Shown here: positions 1 to 12,600 of the stretch, piece after piece
How positions within the stretch are numbered: position 1 is the first letter of the stretch
Layout of the letters: each line of letters begins with the position of its first letter
Assembly (NCBI GenBank): GCA_964030785.1
Contig: OZ034968.1
Location: 46,194,853 to 46,258,852 of the forward strand
Length of the DNA: 64,000 bases
Direction: 5' to 3'
DNA from: Siderastrea siderea
Taxonomy: Eukaryota; Cnidaria; Anthozoa; Scleractinia; Rhizangiidae
Program-made: the position numbers and the translations under genes
The notes under the pieces: model-generated
Told to the model about the DNA's origin: nothing
The model's input: the letters and a program-made list of their open reading frames with translations, nothing else
Database searches by the model: none

Positions 1-1744
1 ATTAATAAAATGGTCACCAAAGGTAAATGGCTTTGCTCTTTTAACAATTTCTCCCAACTTATATTATTTAACAATTATACGCCGAAGGTGAAATAAATAT
101 TGGCGAATATTTACCGAGCCAAAGGGGAGGCAAATATTCGCCAATATTTACTGAGCCTGAGGTGAATAATTGTTTTAGTATAATTTTGACATGTGGACGT
201 CAAAAAGTAAACATAAACCAGCTGGACCTTGACAAACAAGACACGAAAAAAGTAACTTGGCTTAGCAGCCGCACCTTGAAATGTTATATTCACCAGGTAG
301 CGCGGTGAATATGGCATTAAAATTATACTGAAACAAAATCTATGGAGATCAGTCAATCAGTCAAGAGAATTTGCCTGTGGATATTGGAGCTCAAAGGGTT
401 TATAATTGCCCAGCTGACAAGTTGGCAAAAAATCCAACATGGATCCCTGTTTCAATACAAAGAAATTCACTTAAATACTCCGTTCATTCGTATATAAAAA
501 TGTTGCTCCCATTATTCCCAAAATTATTGCGACTAAAGCTACAGTATTTTGCATTCCGCAATCACTGCAATGCAAGATACTCGGGTCCCAGGAAGGTAAT
601 GGCGTCGCCCTTCCCAGAAGAGCTGCAAAACACAGATTTGAAAAATTAAATCGATACTAAACAGATATCAAAAGCTTGCTGATTGTGGACAATTCCAGAC
701 AAATTTTCATTCAAGGTTGTTTTTCGTTGCCCTGCTCGAATTACAAAATGGCGGCTCGTAGATCGTGCGAGTGATCTATTTCATGTCTTTTTCAACAAAT
801 TAAATCAGCTTTTCATTTTATAACTGAATTATCCACGGTACAGAGCAGGTACACTTAGTTACTAATACCCCTTAGCTGAAATTGTTCTCAGAGATAACGT
901 GTACTCACACAAACAGCTGTTTCATCGAGGTGTTGATCCTGCGGGTTCGCTGCAGCTCAGCTGTTCAGCTCCACTGTCAACATTGGCGATTTTAACTCGA
1001 ACGTTCGTCGACTTCAAAGTTGTCAGAGAAAACAGACTAGTAGGTTCAAATCTTGCACGTATGCGTTAAAGAACGTACGTGAGCTGAAAAGGAAACAACG
1101 TAAGGTTCACCACTCCTTCCAAATTTCGTGTTATGATCGTCCAAAGCTTCACCTCCACGCGACCCTCCACGCCGTTCCAACCACGAGAATCCCCTGCCTC
1201 GTCCCCAGGCGCCTTCAGTGTATCCCACAATGCCACATGCATCGTTCATTCCGTGGTACCGTGGTACAGAACGATTAAAATAGAGCTGGGAATTGGCCCA
1301 TATTGGCCCTGAGTTAAATCAGTTAAATTGGAAAGTCAAATTAAAGAATTATGTAAGTTCAACGAACAAGGTTTCAAACAGTTTAAATATCTCCCTTCTT
1401 ATTTGTCAGCATACATAAAATACCTCAGGATTGGAATGGTACAAAACTTATAGTATTATTTTTCAGTAGAACAACACGGCAAGATTCAGACAGAGAGAAT
1501 AAATTAGTGCTATTTTTCTACGTATTTGTTTACTATATTGCAGTGAAGATTATTACCTTGTTGTCTAACGCAGATCACGTAGATGATTGTAGACAAGAAA
1601 TTCTGGGGAATTTTTACAGGCGGCGCAGAGTCTCTGAACTAAAACAGACTTATTGGCCTTCGCTCACCTCCTTTACACAATTACCGCGCACATCCTCTAT
1701 CTAATCAATCTCGTCATCTTACAAAACAATTCAACCATGTTTTC
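1..1744. other. Non-coding, repeat-rich flank
   Basis: No convincing gene is seen; the short ORFs here have no recognisable domain and no splice context. An imperfect palindrome lies at about 66-175, with AACAATTAT at its left edge and ATAATTGTT at its right edge and facing arms containing ATATTGGCGAATATTTA. About 1280-1600 is one copy of a dispersed repeat that recurs near 25910-26230 and 27640-27900 (shared strings include ATTGGCCCATAT and GATCACGTAG). Confidence 0.5.
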
Positions 1745-2235
1745 TATGGCGGGCCATCGCAGTCAAAAGTAGATATCATGATATCACTAATGATATCTCG
1801 TGATATCATGATATAACATGATATCATGATATCTTATCCTGGTAGCACAATATCCGGAGAGATATCATGACGTCATGATATCTTGCAAAATTAGTTGTCA
1901 TCATTGTTACCGATAGTCACGGCATGTACTTATCAAGAGCTAGTGTTGGAAATATATATATCCAACAGTGTAGCAGCCAACGAGGATAGTAATGTTTGCC
2001 TTACTGGCTCCATGATCCTAGCAACTAGTGTAAAATGGGGGTGACAGGCCTGCACGACTCCCCCGCTCGTGTTTCAGCCCGCTGTTCTCATACCTTTGCT
2101 CTCACGAGTATATCTTTAAGGACCGTCCTTTCTTATATGATATTAATGGCGGTTCCTTTAAGATTTCTTTAAGTAATGGTTGTTTTTTAAGCAAATGCCA
2201 TTTGCTCATGATGATCTGTTTCAAATTGGGCACTC

Positions 2236-3454
2236 ATGGTTGATATTGTGTTACAAAATGCAAGATTCGTTTATTTCCCCGCACACGTCTCTTTTTATCT
2301 AAATAAAATTTCCATCTCCACACCACTACTAGAAGGAGCACTAAGGCTTGTCCTACAGGAAAATTCCTTCCAATTTAGTGGAAAAAACTATCCACAGACA
2401 CACGGAACCGCCATGAGTACTAAAATGATACCTGCCTTTGCCAACATTTTCATGGCGAAAGTTGAAACAGACATCCTTAACCAAAGCATGATAAAACCAC
2501 TCGTTTAGAAACGTTTCACAGATGACATTTTTTCACTCTGGAACGTTAGCAGAGATGAAATAAGTAAATTCATTGAGCAAGCAAATAAGCACCACCCTAC
2601 AATCAAATTTACGGCTGAAATATCTGAAACAGAAACGACGTTCTTGGATACTAACGTATACAAAGGTTTAAAAGAAACGCAGTACTTGATGTACGCACGC
2701 ATTTCAAACCGGGGGGGGGACTCCCATATGAAAGTGACGGGGATGCTCGTCGGAAAATTAGAATTAACACCCTAAAGGAGACCAATCTGGGCGTGGCTCC
2801 GGCTTTATTTAACCCCTAAGGGAGACCATGCAAAAACAGACAACTAAATAAGAGCTATACAGATGTTAATTGCGCTAAAGATGTTGCAATCGAATGCTGT
2901 CTTCTATGAGTAAATTTTAACAACGGCGATTTGTGTGCTGCTCTAGACCACTAACACAGTATAACATAGATATTTCTTCACACACAACCCTAAGCGATTT
3001 TTGTGTGGGTAAAAATATTGGCTTTTCGTCCTCAACACCCTAAGTGAGACCAAAATCTGCAATTTACAACCCTAAGCGAGACGACGAGCATCCCCGTCAC
3101 TTTCATATGGGATCCCCCCTCGAGATTTCAAACCCACTGAAACATTTCAGTTATCAAAGCCGGAGATTTCATTAAACGGGGGGGGGGCTGGGAACAAACT
3201 CTTCTAAGACATTATTTGAAGGGATGATCAAAAACTTCCAAAAACAACTCCAAAAAACAACCCGAGAAAGTTTTATACAAAATACATTTTCAGAAGTTCA
3301 CTTTGAAGACAGAAAGCTAGCCCTCCAACAAAAACGCAGGGAAAATAAACTAATCTTGCCTTTTGTAGCGCAATATCAACCATCAGTGCCCAATTTGAAA
3401 CAGATCATCATGAGCAAGAGAGGATATTGTCATGAGCAAATGGCATTTGATTAA
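2236..3454 (+). pseudogene. Penelope-like element reverse transcriptase fragment (in copy A)
   Basis: The translation of 2330-2700 contains the finger/palm block ending in GTAMSTK, then FANIFMAKVE, a degenerate F-T-DDIFSLW catalytic box (usually Y-x-DDIF) and FLDTNVYKG. This layout is typical of Penelope-like RTs. The frame is broken by a stop just before the DD box (about 2506-2508) and by a MITE at 2711-3124. It resumes as the thumb region (3224-3454), ending near MSKRGYCHEQMAFD. There is no GIY-YIG endonuclease. It is a dead fragment carried as cargo of a DNA transposon; a close inverted paralogue sits at 4380-5203. Confidence 0.65.
2711..3124. mobile_element. MITE inserted in RT fragment, 10-bp TSD ATTTCAAACC
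   Basis: The left end runs GGGGGGGGACTCCCATATG and continues to ATGCTCGTC. The right end is its inverse (GACGAGCATCCCC to CATATGGGATCCCCCC), giving TIRs of about 38 bp. ATTTCAAACC flanks both sides (2701-2710 and 3125-3134). The paralogous RT fragment in copy B (around 4724-4745, minus strand) has the uninterrupted site with a single ATTTCAAACC, which is a natural empty-site control. The interior has no ORF of note. Confidence 0.85.
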
Positions 3455-3886
3455 AAAACAACCATTACTTAACGAAATCTTTAAGGACGAACCGCCATTC
3501 CTAAATATCATATAAGAAAGGACGGTCCTTAAAGATATACTCGTGAGAGCAAAGGTATGAGAACGGCGGGCTGAAACACGAGCGTGGGAGTTGGGATCAT
3601 GGAACCAGTTTAGCAAACATTACTATCCTCGTTGGCTGCTACACTGTTGGATATATATATTTCCAACACTAGCTCTTGATAAGTCCATGCCGTGACTATC
3701 GGTAACAATGATGACAACTAATTTTGCAAGATGTCATGACGTCATGATATCTCTCCGGATATCGTGCTACCAGGATATCTTAAGATATCCTGACGTCATG
3801 ATATCTTTCCGGAAAAGAAAATAACATAATATCATTTTGTCAAGATATCATGATATCATGTTATATCATGATATCACGAGATTATG

Positions 3887-5771
3887 GCGGGCTATGGCGG
3901 GCCATCGCGGTCAAAAGTAGATATCATGATATCACTATTGATATCTCGTGATATCATGATATAACATGATATCATGATATCTTGGCTTAATGATATTATG
4001 TTATTTTCTTTTCCGGAAAGATATCATGATGTCATGATATCTTAAGATATCCTGGTAGCACGATATCCGGAGAGATATCATGACGTCATGATATCTTGCA
4101 AAATTAGTTGTCATCATTGTTACTGATAGTCACGGCATGTATCCAACAGTGTAGCAGCCAACGAGGATAGTAATGTTTGCTGAACTGGTTCCATGGCCCT
4201 AGTAACTAGTGTAAAATGGCGGTCAGTGACAGGCCTGCACGACTCCCACGCTCGTTTTTCAGCCCCCCGTTCTCATAACGTTGCTCTCACGAGTATATCT
4301 TTTAAGGACCGTCCTTTCTTATATGAAATTTAGGAATGGTGGTTCGTCCTTAAAGATTTCGTTAAGTAATGGTTGTTTTTCAATCAAATGCCATTTGCTC
4401 ATGACAATATCCTCTCTTGCTCATGATGATCTGTTTCAAATTGGGCACTGATGGTTGATATTGCGCTACAAAAGGCAAGATTCGTTTATTTTCCCTGCGT
4501 TTTTGTTGGAGGGCTAGCTTTCTTTCTTCAAAGTGAACTTCTGAAAATGTATTTTGTATAAAACTTTCTGGGTAACCTCTCTTTTGGAGTTGTTTTTGGA
4601 AGTTTTTGATCATCCCTTTAAATGATGTCTTAGAAGAGTTTGTTCCCAGCCTCCCCTTTAATGAAATCTCCTTTGATACCGGGTGGGTGGCATGAGGAAA
4701 AATGTGTATACTGAAATGTTTCAGTGGGTTTGAAATGCGTGCGTACATCAAGTACTGCGTTTTTTTTTTCGCCTTTGTATACGTTAATATCCTTGAACGT
4801 CGTTTCTGTTTCGGATATTTCAGCCGTACATTTGATTGTAGGGTGGTGTTTATTTGCTTGCTCAATGAATGAACTTACTTATTTCATTTCTGCTTACGTT
4901 CCAGAGTGAAAAAATGTCACCTATGAAACGTTTCTAAACGAGCGGTTTTATCATGCTTTGGCTAAGGATGTCTGTTTCAACTTTCGCCATGAAAATGTTG
5001 GCAAAGGCAGCTGTCATTTTAGTACCCATGGCGGTTCCGTGTGTCTGTGGATAGTTTTTTCCACTAAATTGGAAGGAATTTTCTTGTAGGATAAGCCTTA
5101 GCGCTCCTTCTAGTAGTGGTGTGGAGATGGGAATTTTATTTAGATAAAAAGAGACGCGTGCGGGGAAAATAAACGAATCTTGCATTTTGTAACACAATAT
5201 CAACCATCAGTGCCCAATTTGAAACAGATCATCATGAGCAAATGGCATTTGTTTAAAAAACAACCATTACTTAACAAAATCTTAAAGGAACCGCCATTAA
5301 TATCATATAAGAAAGGACGGTCCTTAAAAGATATATTCGTGAGAGCAAAGTTATGAGAACGGGGGGGCTGGAACACGAGCGTGGGAGTCGTGCAGGCCTG
5401 TCACCCCCATTTTACACTAGTTACTAGGGCCATGGAACCAGTTCAGCAAACATTACTATCCTCGTTGGCTGCTACACTGTTGGATATATATATTTCCAAC
5501 ACTAGCTCTTGATAAGTACATGCCGTGACTATCAGTAACAATGATGACAACTAATTTTGCAAGATATCATGACGTCATGATATCTCTCCGGATATCGTGC
5601 TACCAGGATATCTTAAGATATCATGACGTCATGATATCTTTCCGGAAAAGAAAATAACATAATATCATTAAGCCAAGATATCATAATATCATGTTATATC
5701 ATGATATCACGAGATATCATTAGTGATATCATTATATCTACTTTTGACCGCGATGGCCCGCCATAGCGGGC
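3887..5771. mobile_element. Short non-autonomous copy B with TSD GCGGGC
   Basis: The element spans 3893-5765, from TATGGCGGGCCATCGCGG to its inverse GGCCCGCCATA. It is flanked by GCGGGC on both sides (3887-3892 and 5766-5771). The target was itself a terminus of the same family: removing B restores TATGGCGGGCCATCG in the flanking stub. The TIRs are long (about 500 bp), with palindromic GATATC motifs. The core is the Penelope-like RT fragment on the minus strand. It confirms a 6-bp duplication for the family independently of the outer GTTTTC pair. Confidence 0.8.
4380..5203 (-). pseudogene. Penelope-like element reverse transcriptase fragment (in copy B)
   Basis: This is the minus-strand paralogue of the RT fragment in copy A. 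It has FQFSGKNYPQTHGTAMGTKM (finger/palm) in 4934-5203, followed by thumb-region sequence in 4380-4865 that includes SVPNLKQIIMSKRGYCHE. The catalytic DD box around 4890-4935 is frame-broken. It lacks the MITE present in copy A. No complete polymerase is encoded. Confidence 0.65.
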
Positions 5772-5798
5772 CATCGCAGTCAAAAGTAGATATCATGA

Positions 5799-5982
5799 TA
5801 TGGCGGGCCATCGCGGTCAAAAGTAGATATCATGATATCACTAGTGATATCTCGTGATAACATGATATCATGATATCTTGGCTAAATTTCCGGAGAGATA
5901 TCATGACGTCATGATATCTTAAGATATCCTGGTAGCACGATATCCGGAGAGATATCATGAGGTCATGATTTCTTAGATGATA
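5799..5982. repeat. Left terminal inverted repeat of the integrase/HECT body
   Basis: It starts TATGGCGGGCCATCGCGG, passes through several GATATCATGATATC palindromes and ends GGTCATGATTTCTTAGATGA. It is the inverse of 16191-16391, except for about 21 bp (around GATATTATGTTATT) absent on the left. The distinctive inner block GAGGTCATGATTTCTTAGATGA is found only in this pair, so these two ends belong together. Confidence 0.8.
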
Positions 5983-6089
5983 AGATCCTGGTCTTTTATC
6001 GCTTCTGTCAAAGATACGCCCTCTGAACTCTCTATCAAAATAAAAATTAACTGAGAATTGTTTCTGCTCGATACCCCTTACTCGATGTT

Positions 6090-7691
6090 ATGAAGAGGAA
6101 AAGAATGATTCGCCCTGGAGGTTTTTGTTTGCTTCTTCTTTTTCTATTCAGTCCATACATTTCTGGGGCTCCCCCTGCTCAATTCCACGGAAGAGCACAG
6201 CCTAGTAATCTGGACAGTTTTTTTGAAAGAGCTATTAGATTGGTTCAGGAAGTAATGCGACTGCTAGACACGGCAGAAAACCAAGAAGATGTTGTGGAGT
6301 ATTGTATTGCCAGGCTTGAAAATCTTCTAACCAACTGTGTAAACCTGCATGGCATCGTTAACGGTGAACTTTATAACCTTCTAATCGATAATGTAGAGCA
6401 ATACATTTTTTTATTGCGTTCGCATGCTGTCAACCAGGTGGAAGGAAGTCGCGCGGACTCAGCATACAGTGCTCCCGTTGATTGCTCTACTAGTGGAAGA
6501 CCACGATACGAAATCACGTTCGACCAGCTGTCATTTCTTGTTGGAGAGAATTTCAACACAAGGAGGATTGCGAACTGTCTTGGTGTGAGTGTCTCTACTG
6601 TCAGGCGTAGATTGCGTGACAGTGGAATTGGTCAAGATCAAACTTTTTCCTCAATTTCAGATGCCGATTTAGATCAGCTAATCCGAAATATTCGATCACA
6701 TTTTCCCCGAATAGGCTGTCGACAAATGCGAGCAATGCTCGAGTCAGATCACGGGTTAAAGATTCAACGTTGCAGGGTGCGAATGGCTATGAGGAGGGTT
6801 GATCCCGCTGGTGCCTCAATACGGTGGTCTGAAGTGCATGTCAGAAGACGCTACAATGTGTACGGTGCAAATGCCTTATGGCACATTGATACCCATCATT
6901 CTTTGGTGCGGTGGCGCCTGATTATAGCGGGAGGAATTGATGGTTATTCTCGTTTAATCACATACTTAAGGTGTTTCGACAACAACCGTGCCAGTACAAT
7001 CGTTCAGTGCTTCTACCAAAGCACTCAGGAGTACGGCTTTCCATCCCGAGTCCGATCTGACAGGGGAGGGGAGAACTATCTTGTCTCCGTTTTAATGTGT
7101 ATGGTTCGTGGTGCTAATCGAGGAAGTCTCATAGCAGGTCGATCAGTACATAATCAGAGAATAGAACGGTTGTGGAGAGATGTCTTTTGGTTTTGCATCT
7201 CCACCTTTTATTTTCTATTTTATTTTATGGAGGAGCTAGGTATTCTCGATCAAAGTGATGAGCTTCACTTATTCGCTCTACACTACGTTTTCATCCCAAG
7301 AATAAACAATTTGTTAAGTCGCTGGTCAGAGGCGTACAATAGACATCCTCTTGGGACCGAACACAACAGTAGCCCAAGACAATTGTGGGTGGAGAGCATG
7401 CTTCGGTTACAAAACTCCAACCACGCATCTCCGGAAGGCGTGTTTAAGAGGGACATTGTCGAAGATTCCTTGGAGCAGTACGGTATTGACTGGGAAGGTC
7501 CTTGTCCCTTTAATGAAGCCGACGTGAGCAACGTGACTGTGCCCCAAATTGACTTAAATCTACCTCCCAATATTTTGCAATACCTTCAAGAAACAATAGA
7601 CCCATTAGCTCACTCAGATCTCTTCGGCATGGACATTTATCTTCTTTGTTTACGCTGGATACAAGAAATACGAAATGGCAGACAAAACTGA
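6090..7691 (+). CDS. DDE integrase/transposase with N-terminal hydrophobic leader
   Basis: This 533-residue single-exon protein is the presumed transposase of the surrounding element. A hydrophobic, signal-peptide-like stretch occupies residues 11-26, which is odd for a DNA-acting enzyme. A helix-turn-helix-like segment lies at about 155-177 (RRIANCLGVSVSTVRRR). An integrase core follows, with acidic residues D267 (WHID), D324 (RSDRGGEN) and E359 (HNQRIERLW), a D-D-34-E arrangement. The frame is intact, so it may be active. This family of integrase-core proteins is widespread in cnidarian and fish genomes; the superfamily assignment (IS3EU-like) is inferred from the 6-bp TSDs. The convergent HECT gene is its partner in the element. 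Confidence 0.8.
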   Translation: MKRKRMIRPGGFCLLLLFLFSPYISGAPPAQFHGRAQPSNLDSFFERAIRLVQEVMRLLDTAENQEDVVEYCIARLENLLTNCVNLHGIVNGELYNLLIDNVEQYIFLLRSHAVNQVEGSRADSAYSAPVDCSTSGRPRYEITFDQLSFLVGENFNTRRIANCLGVSVSTVRRRLRDSGIGQDQTFSSISDADLDQLIRNIRSHFPRIGCRQMRAMLESDHGLKIQRCRVRMAMRRVDPAGASIRWSEVHVRRRYNVYGANALWHIDTHHSLVRWRLIIAGGIDGYSRLITYLRCFDNNRASTIVQCFYQSTQEYGFPSRVRSDRGGENYLVSVLMCMVRGANRGSLIAGRSVHNQRIERLWRDVFWFCISTFYFLFYFMEELGILDQSDELHLFALHYVFIPRINNLLSRWSEAYNRHPLGTEHNSSPRQLWVESMLRLQNSNHASPEGVFKRDIVEDSLEQYGIDWEGPCPFNEADVSNVTVPQIDLNLPPNILQYLQETIDPLAHSDLFGMDIYLLCLRWIQEIRNGRQN

Positions 7692-9669
7692 CTCCAATTT
7701 ACTGAACCAAAAAGGTTTTTAGCAGTTCAACTGCAATATTTACCGCCTTTGGGCTCCAACAATAGACCCACTTTGTTAAACACGTGACACTAGTTTCCCA
7801 CCACCGTTTATCCCGTGAAGTTGGATAGCGATGACTGTTTCACGTTCATAGACAAAGGCAATTTTTATTTTGAATGATGCATTAAATCAGCTTGCAGCCA
7901 TGTTGACTGATCTATTTTTCCCCACACGCGCTGCTTATACAAAATAACTACTAGAATGCTGGCTGACACCAAACCTGCCTGGCAGGAGCCAAAAGAGGAG
8001 GGAACTGGGCAAGGATTTAAAACTTTTAGGAGGGGTAGCCAGTTCGCTATTAAGGGACATTAGCTTATTGTCCACGTACACGTTTGAGAGATTTTTTGTA
8101 AACTCCTCAGTGTTACGTGGATAAATAAACTATTGTATCGTATTGTATTGTATTGTACTGTATTGTATTGTATTGTATTGTATTGTATTGTATTGTATTG
8201 TATTGTATTGTATTGTACTGTACTGTATTGTATTGTAAGTGCGAGTCGCTTGGGCGGAGAGAGTCACGGTCCGTGCTCGCGCCTCTCTGTCCTTAATTCC
8301 CGTCTCCTTTTGTCCGAAGCGCTTGCCACGTGGTTTAGCGTACACCTAAGGAACGTCCGCAATTAAGTCATTAAACAAGTTAATTAAACAAGGTGTGACA
8401 TGTTTGCATATTACATGTAAAGGCATACTTCAACCGGCAAGCGCACCTAGCATCCACTCTAGATAGCAAAGTTCTTTTAACATAACAATATTTTTCTAAT
8501 TGCCATTTTTACATCAGGTTTAGAGAATTTTCTGTACCCATGAAAGTGCTAAATCGATGTATGTGCTGATTTTTTTATCATTTCAACAACAACAACATCG
8601 AAATACTTGAATTTCAATTCTTCCGTTTCGTGCAAAAGGCAGAGACAGTTCCCATAACTAGCTATAACCAGATTTTACATGATAATTAAATGAATGGTGA
8701 ATGTCTATTCCACCACAACAGCTAGGATCTCTTGTAACAACAATATCGTCATACAGCTTGTGAGTTTAATACAACAATAAGTGGGCAATAAACTCAGATG
8801 AAATCGCTAATGCAGTAAGAAAGAACACAATTAGTCTCTCTCGAAATGATTAAAATGATTTGTCTTAGCACAACTACAAATTGCATCTTTTCAATCCTGT
8901 TGTGATAAATTTATCCACTTCCTTAGGAAGTTTCATAAACAGCAACAATAACATGAAATTTAACAATAACGTGAAATGTTTCTCTGTTTTGAGCAGTTTA
9001 TCAGTATATATAAAAGAGGGGATATCAAAATAACCAACGGAGCCCAGAAAGGCAAATCAGTCTATTAGTCGCTCAAAAATGCGCCACTCTTCAAAAGTAG
9101 CTCCAATCGTTTGGGACAACTGGTGATAAATCTAGAGGTGACGACGTAGAAATTTTGACTCGCCAGTGTTGTCAAAACATCCTAGAAATCCGGTTATCTC
9201 AACGAGACCTAAATTCCTTTCAGTAATAGAAATTATACATTGTTTAAGCTTTCAAACAAAACACTGAGTGGTGTAATAAATCTTATTTGCCCTACGTGAC
9301 AGTGGCAGGTAGTAAAGTTGCAAACCGTTAATATTACTGCGAGTAAATATGAACCTGAGAAAATACCGAGGCATTACAACGTTTATCACCTTCAAACCCA
9401 AAATCATTTTCTCCTATTTTGGCTGGTTGAATTATTTACGGAAAGTGAAGATCAAACACGGCAAGAATTTCACAACGGTTATTTTATCGAGACCACCAAA
9501 TAATTTTGCTTACAAAATAAGAGGTAAGTCAAACCAATCACCTACATAAACAGCGCAAATCAGCAAATTGTTCGGTCGTCACTCAAAATCGATAAAAGAA
9601 TGCATTTCACATAGTCACTGAAATGAATGTGGACTTCACGGAATCAGAGTTTGCGGATGGCCTCGATAT
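7692..9669. other. Intergenic region between integrase and HECT gene
   Basis: No gene is seen. It contains a pentanucleotide microsatellite (ATTGT)n at about 8125-8237, preceded by GGATAAATAAACTATTGT, which looks like the tail of a retroposed sequence. The rest (8240-9669) is AT-rich with only short ORFs. Confidence 0.5.
8125..8237. repeat. (ATTGT)n microsatellite
   Basis: More than twenty near-perfect copies of a 5-bp unit, with a few TACTG variants. ORFs reported through it on either strand are artefacts of the repeat. Confidence 0.9.
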
Positions 9670-12600
9670 TTAACCGCTGTTGAAAGTCCACCTTTCGTTG
9701 TTCCTAAGTTCTGCTAACAGCTGTACCAAGAACGCTTCCTCAGCCTCTCTTTCGTCTGGAATAACTGGCAGGCGAATAGTCATGAAACAGGTTTGATGAG
9801 TTATGACCCTGTGTGCACGGCTGACGTCGACTCTGATGCTGCCCCCACGAGCGTTTGGTGATCCCGTCGTGTAACGAAGAAAGTCGCGGAGAAGGTCTTC
9901 ATCATCACGGTGTTCCGTTAAAAATGTCAGCAACAGATTGAATACACGGCCAGCCCCATCTTCTTCTGAATCCAACTCGAGGCGCTCAACTATTTGCTCA
10001 TATATGGGACGCCGCTGTTGCTCGTACCAATGAGATACCGCCTGTCCAGTTATTCCAGAAAATGCCCTGCCAGAAACGCTCTGAAAACCCACTTGCATCG
10101 CGGTGAGAGCTGCCCTCGGGGCTTCCAGTAGGCTGAACCGAGAAAAATTCACCAACAACGAGCGCATCTGGCAAGTAGCGGGGAGGGATGAGACATTAAA
10201 TTCCCGCAAGATTGCGAGAAGGTCCTCCCTCCTACTGGCTACGAATTATCGTAGCTCTTCCTCTTGATAGGAGAGTAGCGGTGACAGTAGGTCGCGTTCC
10301 CTTTCACTTAACGTTGACAAGAAATCAGCCACTAACACGTCTTCGTCCTCGTCACCTTCAAGACCAAGGAGAGTCCGGCATACAACTTGGCAGATGCATG
10401 CCAGAGGAAATTGGCCAAGTACAGCGACCGTGTAGGCCAGGATGCGACCAATAACCTCCCACTGCTGACTGTTGTATGCCGGGGAGAGAGTGGGGATTGA
10501 TAAGTCGCCACCCTGCGTTTGGAACATACGTCCTCTAACGGCATCCCAAAACAGGGCGAAGGCTTCCCTTGTCACGCCATCCCCTACTCCCACATCGTTG
10601 TCGAAATACACCCTTGGCCAGTGTGGAGTATTTGCAGCCTGTCCCCTGAAGTGGTGGAGGAACGTTTCCACTATGCAATCAGGCGCCCTGCCCTCGCAAT
10701 TTATTGTTCTTGTCTGCCTACTAGAGGAACTACATTGTGCCGTCCATCTGTTGATTATTGCCGATAACCTGAGGAATAGTATATTTTATAGACACGTGAG
10801 CCTACCTTCCTGAAAGATTTAATGAGAGATTTAAGATGTTGTTCGTGGGGTGCAGTTCCAAAGGTAGAAATATGAAATATAAATCTATTTATCGAATGGA
10901 CTAGTCGAGAGAATCAGAACTCACCCGTTTGCTGCTGTTTCACTGGGTGAACCGTTTTCTTGCTCTGTCTCTCTTGAACCTGGAAAGCGAAATTGATATT
11001 GCACGACAAACAGTCTCATACCTACAGGTGCATGACTTGACACATACATATTCACCCCGGGGCGCCTAAACTATGCTGGTTGTGGCAGCCATCATCTTTG
11101 AAGCTGTATTGTTTCTATTGATGGGTGCTTTTCTAAAACCCAGGTGCATTGAAGACATAAGGTAACCTGGCTCCATGTGTCAAGGTCGGAGGAGGGGGAG
11201 GGGGGGGGATTGAAACTGTTGGGACGGTGGGATAAAACGGCTACATGGCTTGAAGTCTATTCCTCGTTAAGAGGCTAAAAAATACGGAGTAGATGCCATT
11301 AATTAAACTCTGGGGTAACATTTAACATTTGGCTAAGCAAAATACCTAAAACATTCCTTTAAAATAACCTACCACCACACATTTCACACAGCGCTATGTG
11401 CCTTCGGTTAACATAGGTACAGCTGTGACAAGACCACTCTGAAATTAAAGAACCATCTGTTAGAAAGTTGCCTTCTTCTATAGCTCCGCTAGCGCTTTTC
11501 ACGACCTCGCTCTGTGATTTTCGGTCTCAGAGAAAAAAGTATCCAGCGATTGTACCCGGATGTGTAGAAAACAACTCGAGAAACAGGTTGCCTCCATAAC
11601 ATAAATTGCATCTTGGTTATTGATTCGTCTTTCATTTTTACTTTAATAACCTTCACCTGAAATAACAAATTGCAATAACGCTGCAAAATGAGTTTCAGAG
11701 ACGTTTTCCTTCAGAGGCTGTAGTAATGCACCCATGCGGTCGTAATTAACAGTTCCGATAAAACATGTACACCGCGTCCTTTACATCATATATTTTTCTC
11801 CCGTTTAGAAGTAATTAAATTTCCCTGATATTGCAAGAGCCTCCATGTGTTGCTGTAAGCTAAGGACTTTAGGCAAAAGGGCTTTTAAATGTAAAGAAAG
11901 ATTTAGTTCTCACGTACCAGTGGACGTCAACTCAGACAAACGGCGGCGCATGTTGTAATCCGCCAGTGTTTCGTCCTCGTTGTCTATGCTGGAGGGACTG
12001 TTAAGATGCTAGCAAAAAAAAACAAATAAATAAATCAGTCAATCAAAATAAAAATCAACGCATTACATGGTAAAAGACCAGCAGAAGTCGTTTGACGTAC
12101 ATACCTGGTCAATGTCTTGTACAGTGTCATCAAGATTAACTGGGTCCGGATGTGGACGTCTGACAGACACCTGTGTCGAACAGAGAAGTGGTTACTTTAA
12201 GCTCAGCTGAGGCGGACAAACAGCTTTCCCACTAATAATCTGCTCTTGGTGTTTTTAACCAAAAGAAACGTAAATGAATCGGTTAACTTAATAGTTTTTG
12301 GCATAGACTGCTCATATACGAGGGTGCAAACCCTTCTCTGTTTTTGTAAACAAAATTGCTCCCGTTTAAGGTAGGTGTTCGTAAGAGGGAGTTCAAACGC
12401 ACTTGGTCTACAAAAAATTGTTCTTTTAGAGGTAAATGCGGAAAAACGTCTGCATGGTATTATTTAAGGTTGAATTCAAACCTCCAAATCGTGACTTGCG
12501 TCTGCTATATCCCTCTGCGGAAGTTGGTCCTGGTACCAAAATTTATTAACATGATTAGCATGAAACGAATATTTCACATTCAAATCAACATTAAAAATGG

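Larger units (their letters stand above)
1745..3882. mobile_element. Short non-autonomous copy A with captured Penelope-like RT
   Basis: The left terminus starts TATGGCGGGCCATCGCAG and is followed by repeated GATATCATGATATC palindromes and a subterminal segment (roughly 1890-2280). The same segment returns inverted at about 3340-3880. Each terminal inverted repeat is therefore about 500 bp, much longer than usual for a MITE. The right end stops at GATATCACGAGAT, so it lacks the final TIR block. The core is reverse-transcriptase sequence on + (see 2236-3454). The core is itself interrupted by a MITE. Confidence 0.65.

Noticed and set aside
8130..8366. ORFs across the ATTGT microsatellite on both strands
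   Set aside because: Simple-repeat translation with no start context or domain.
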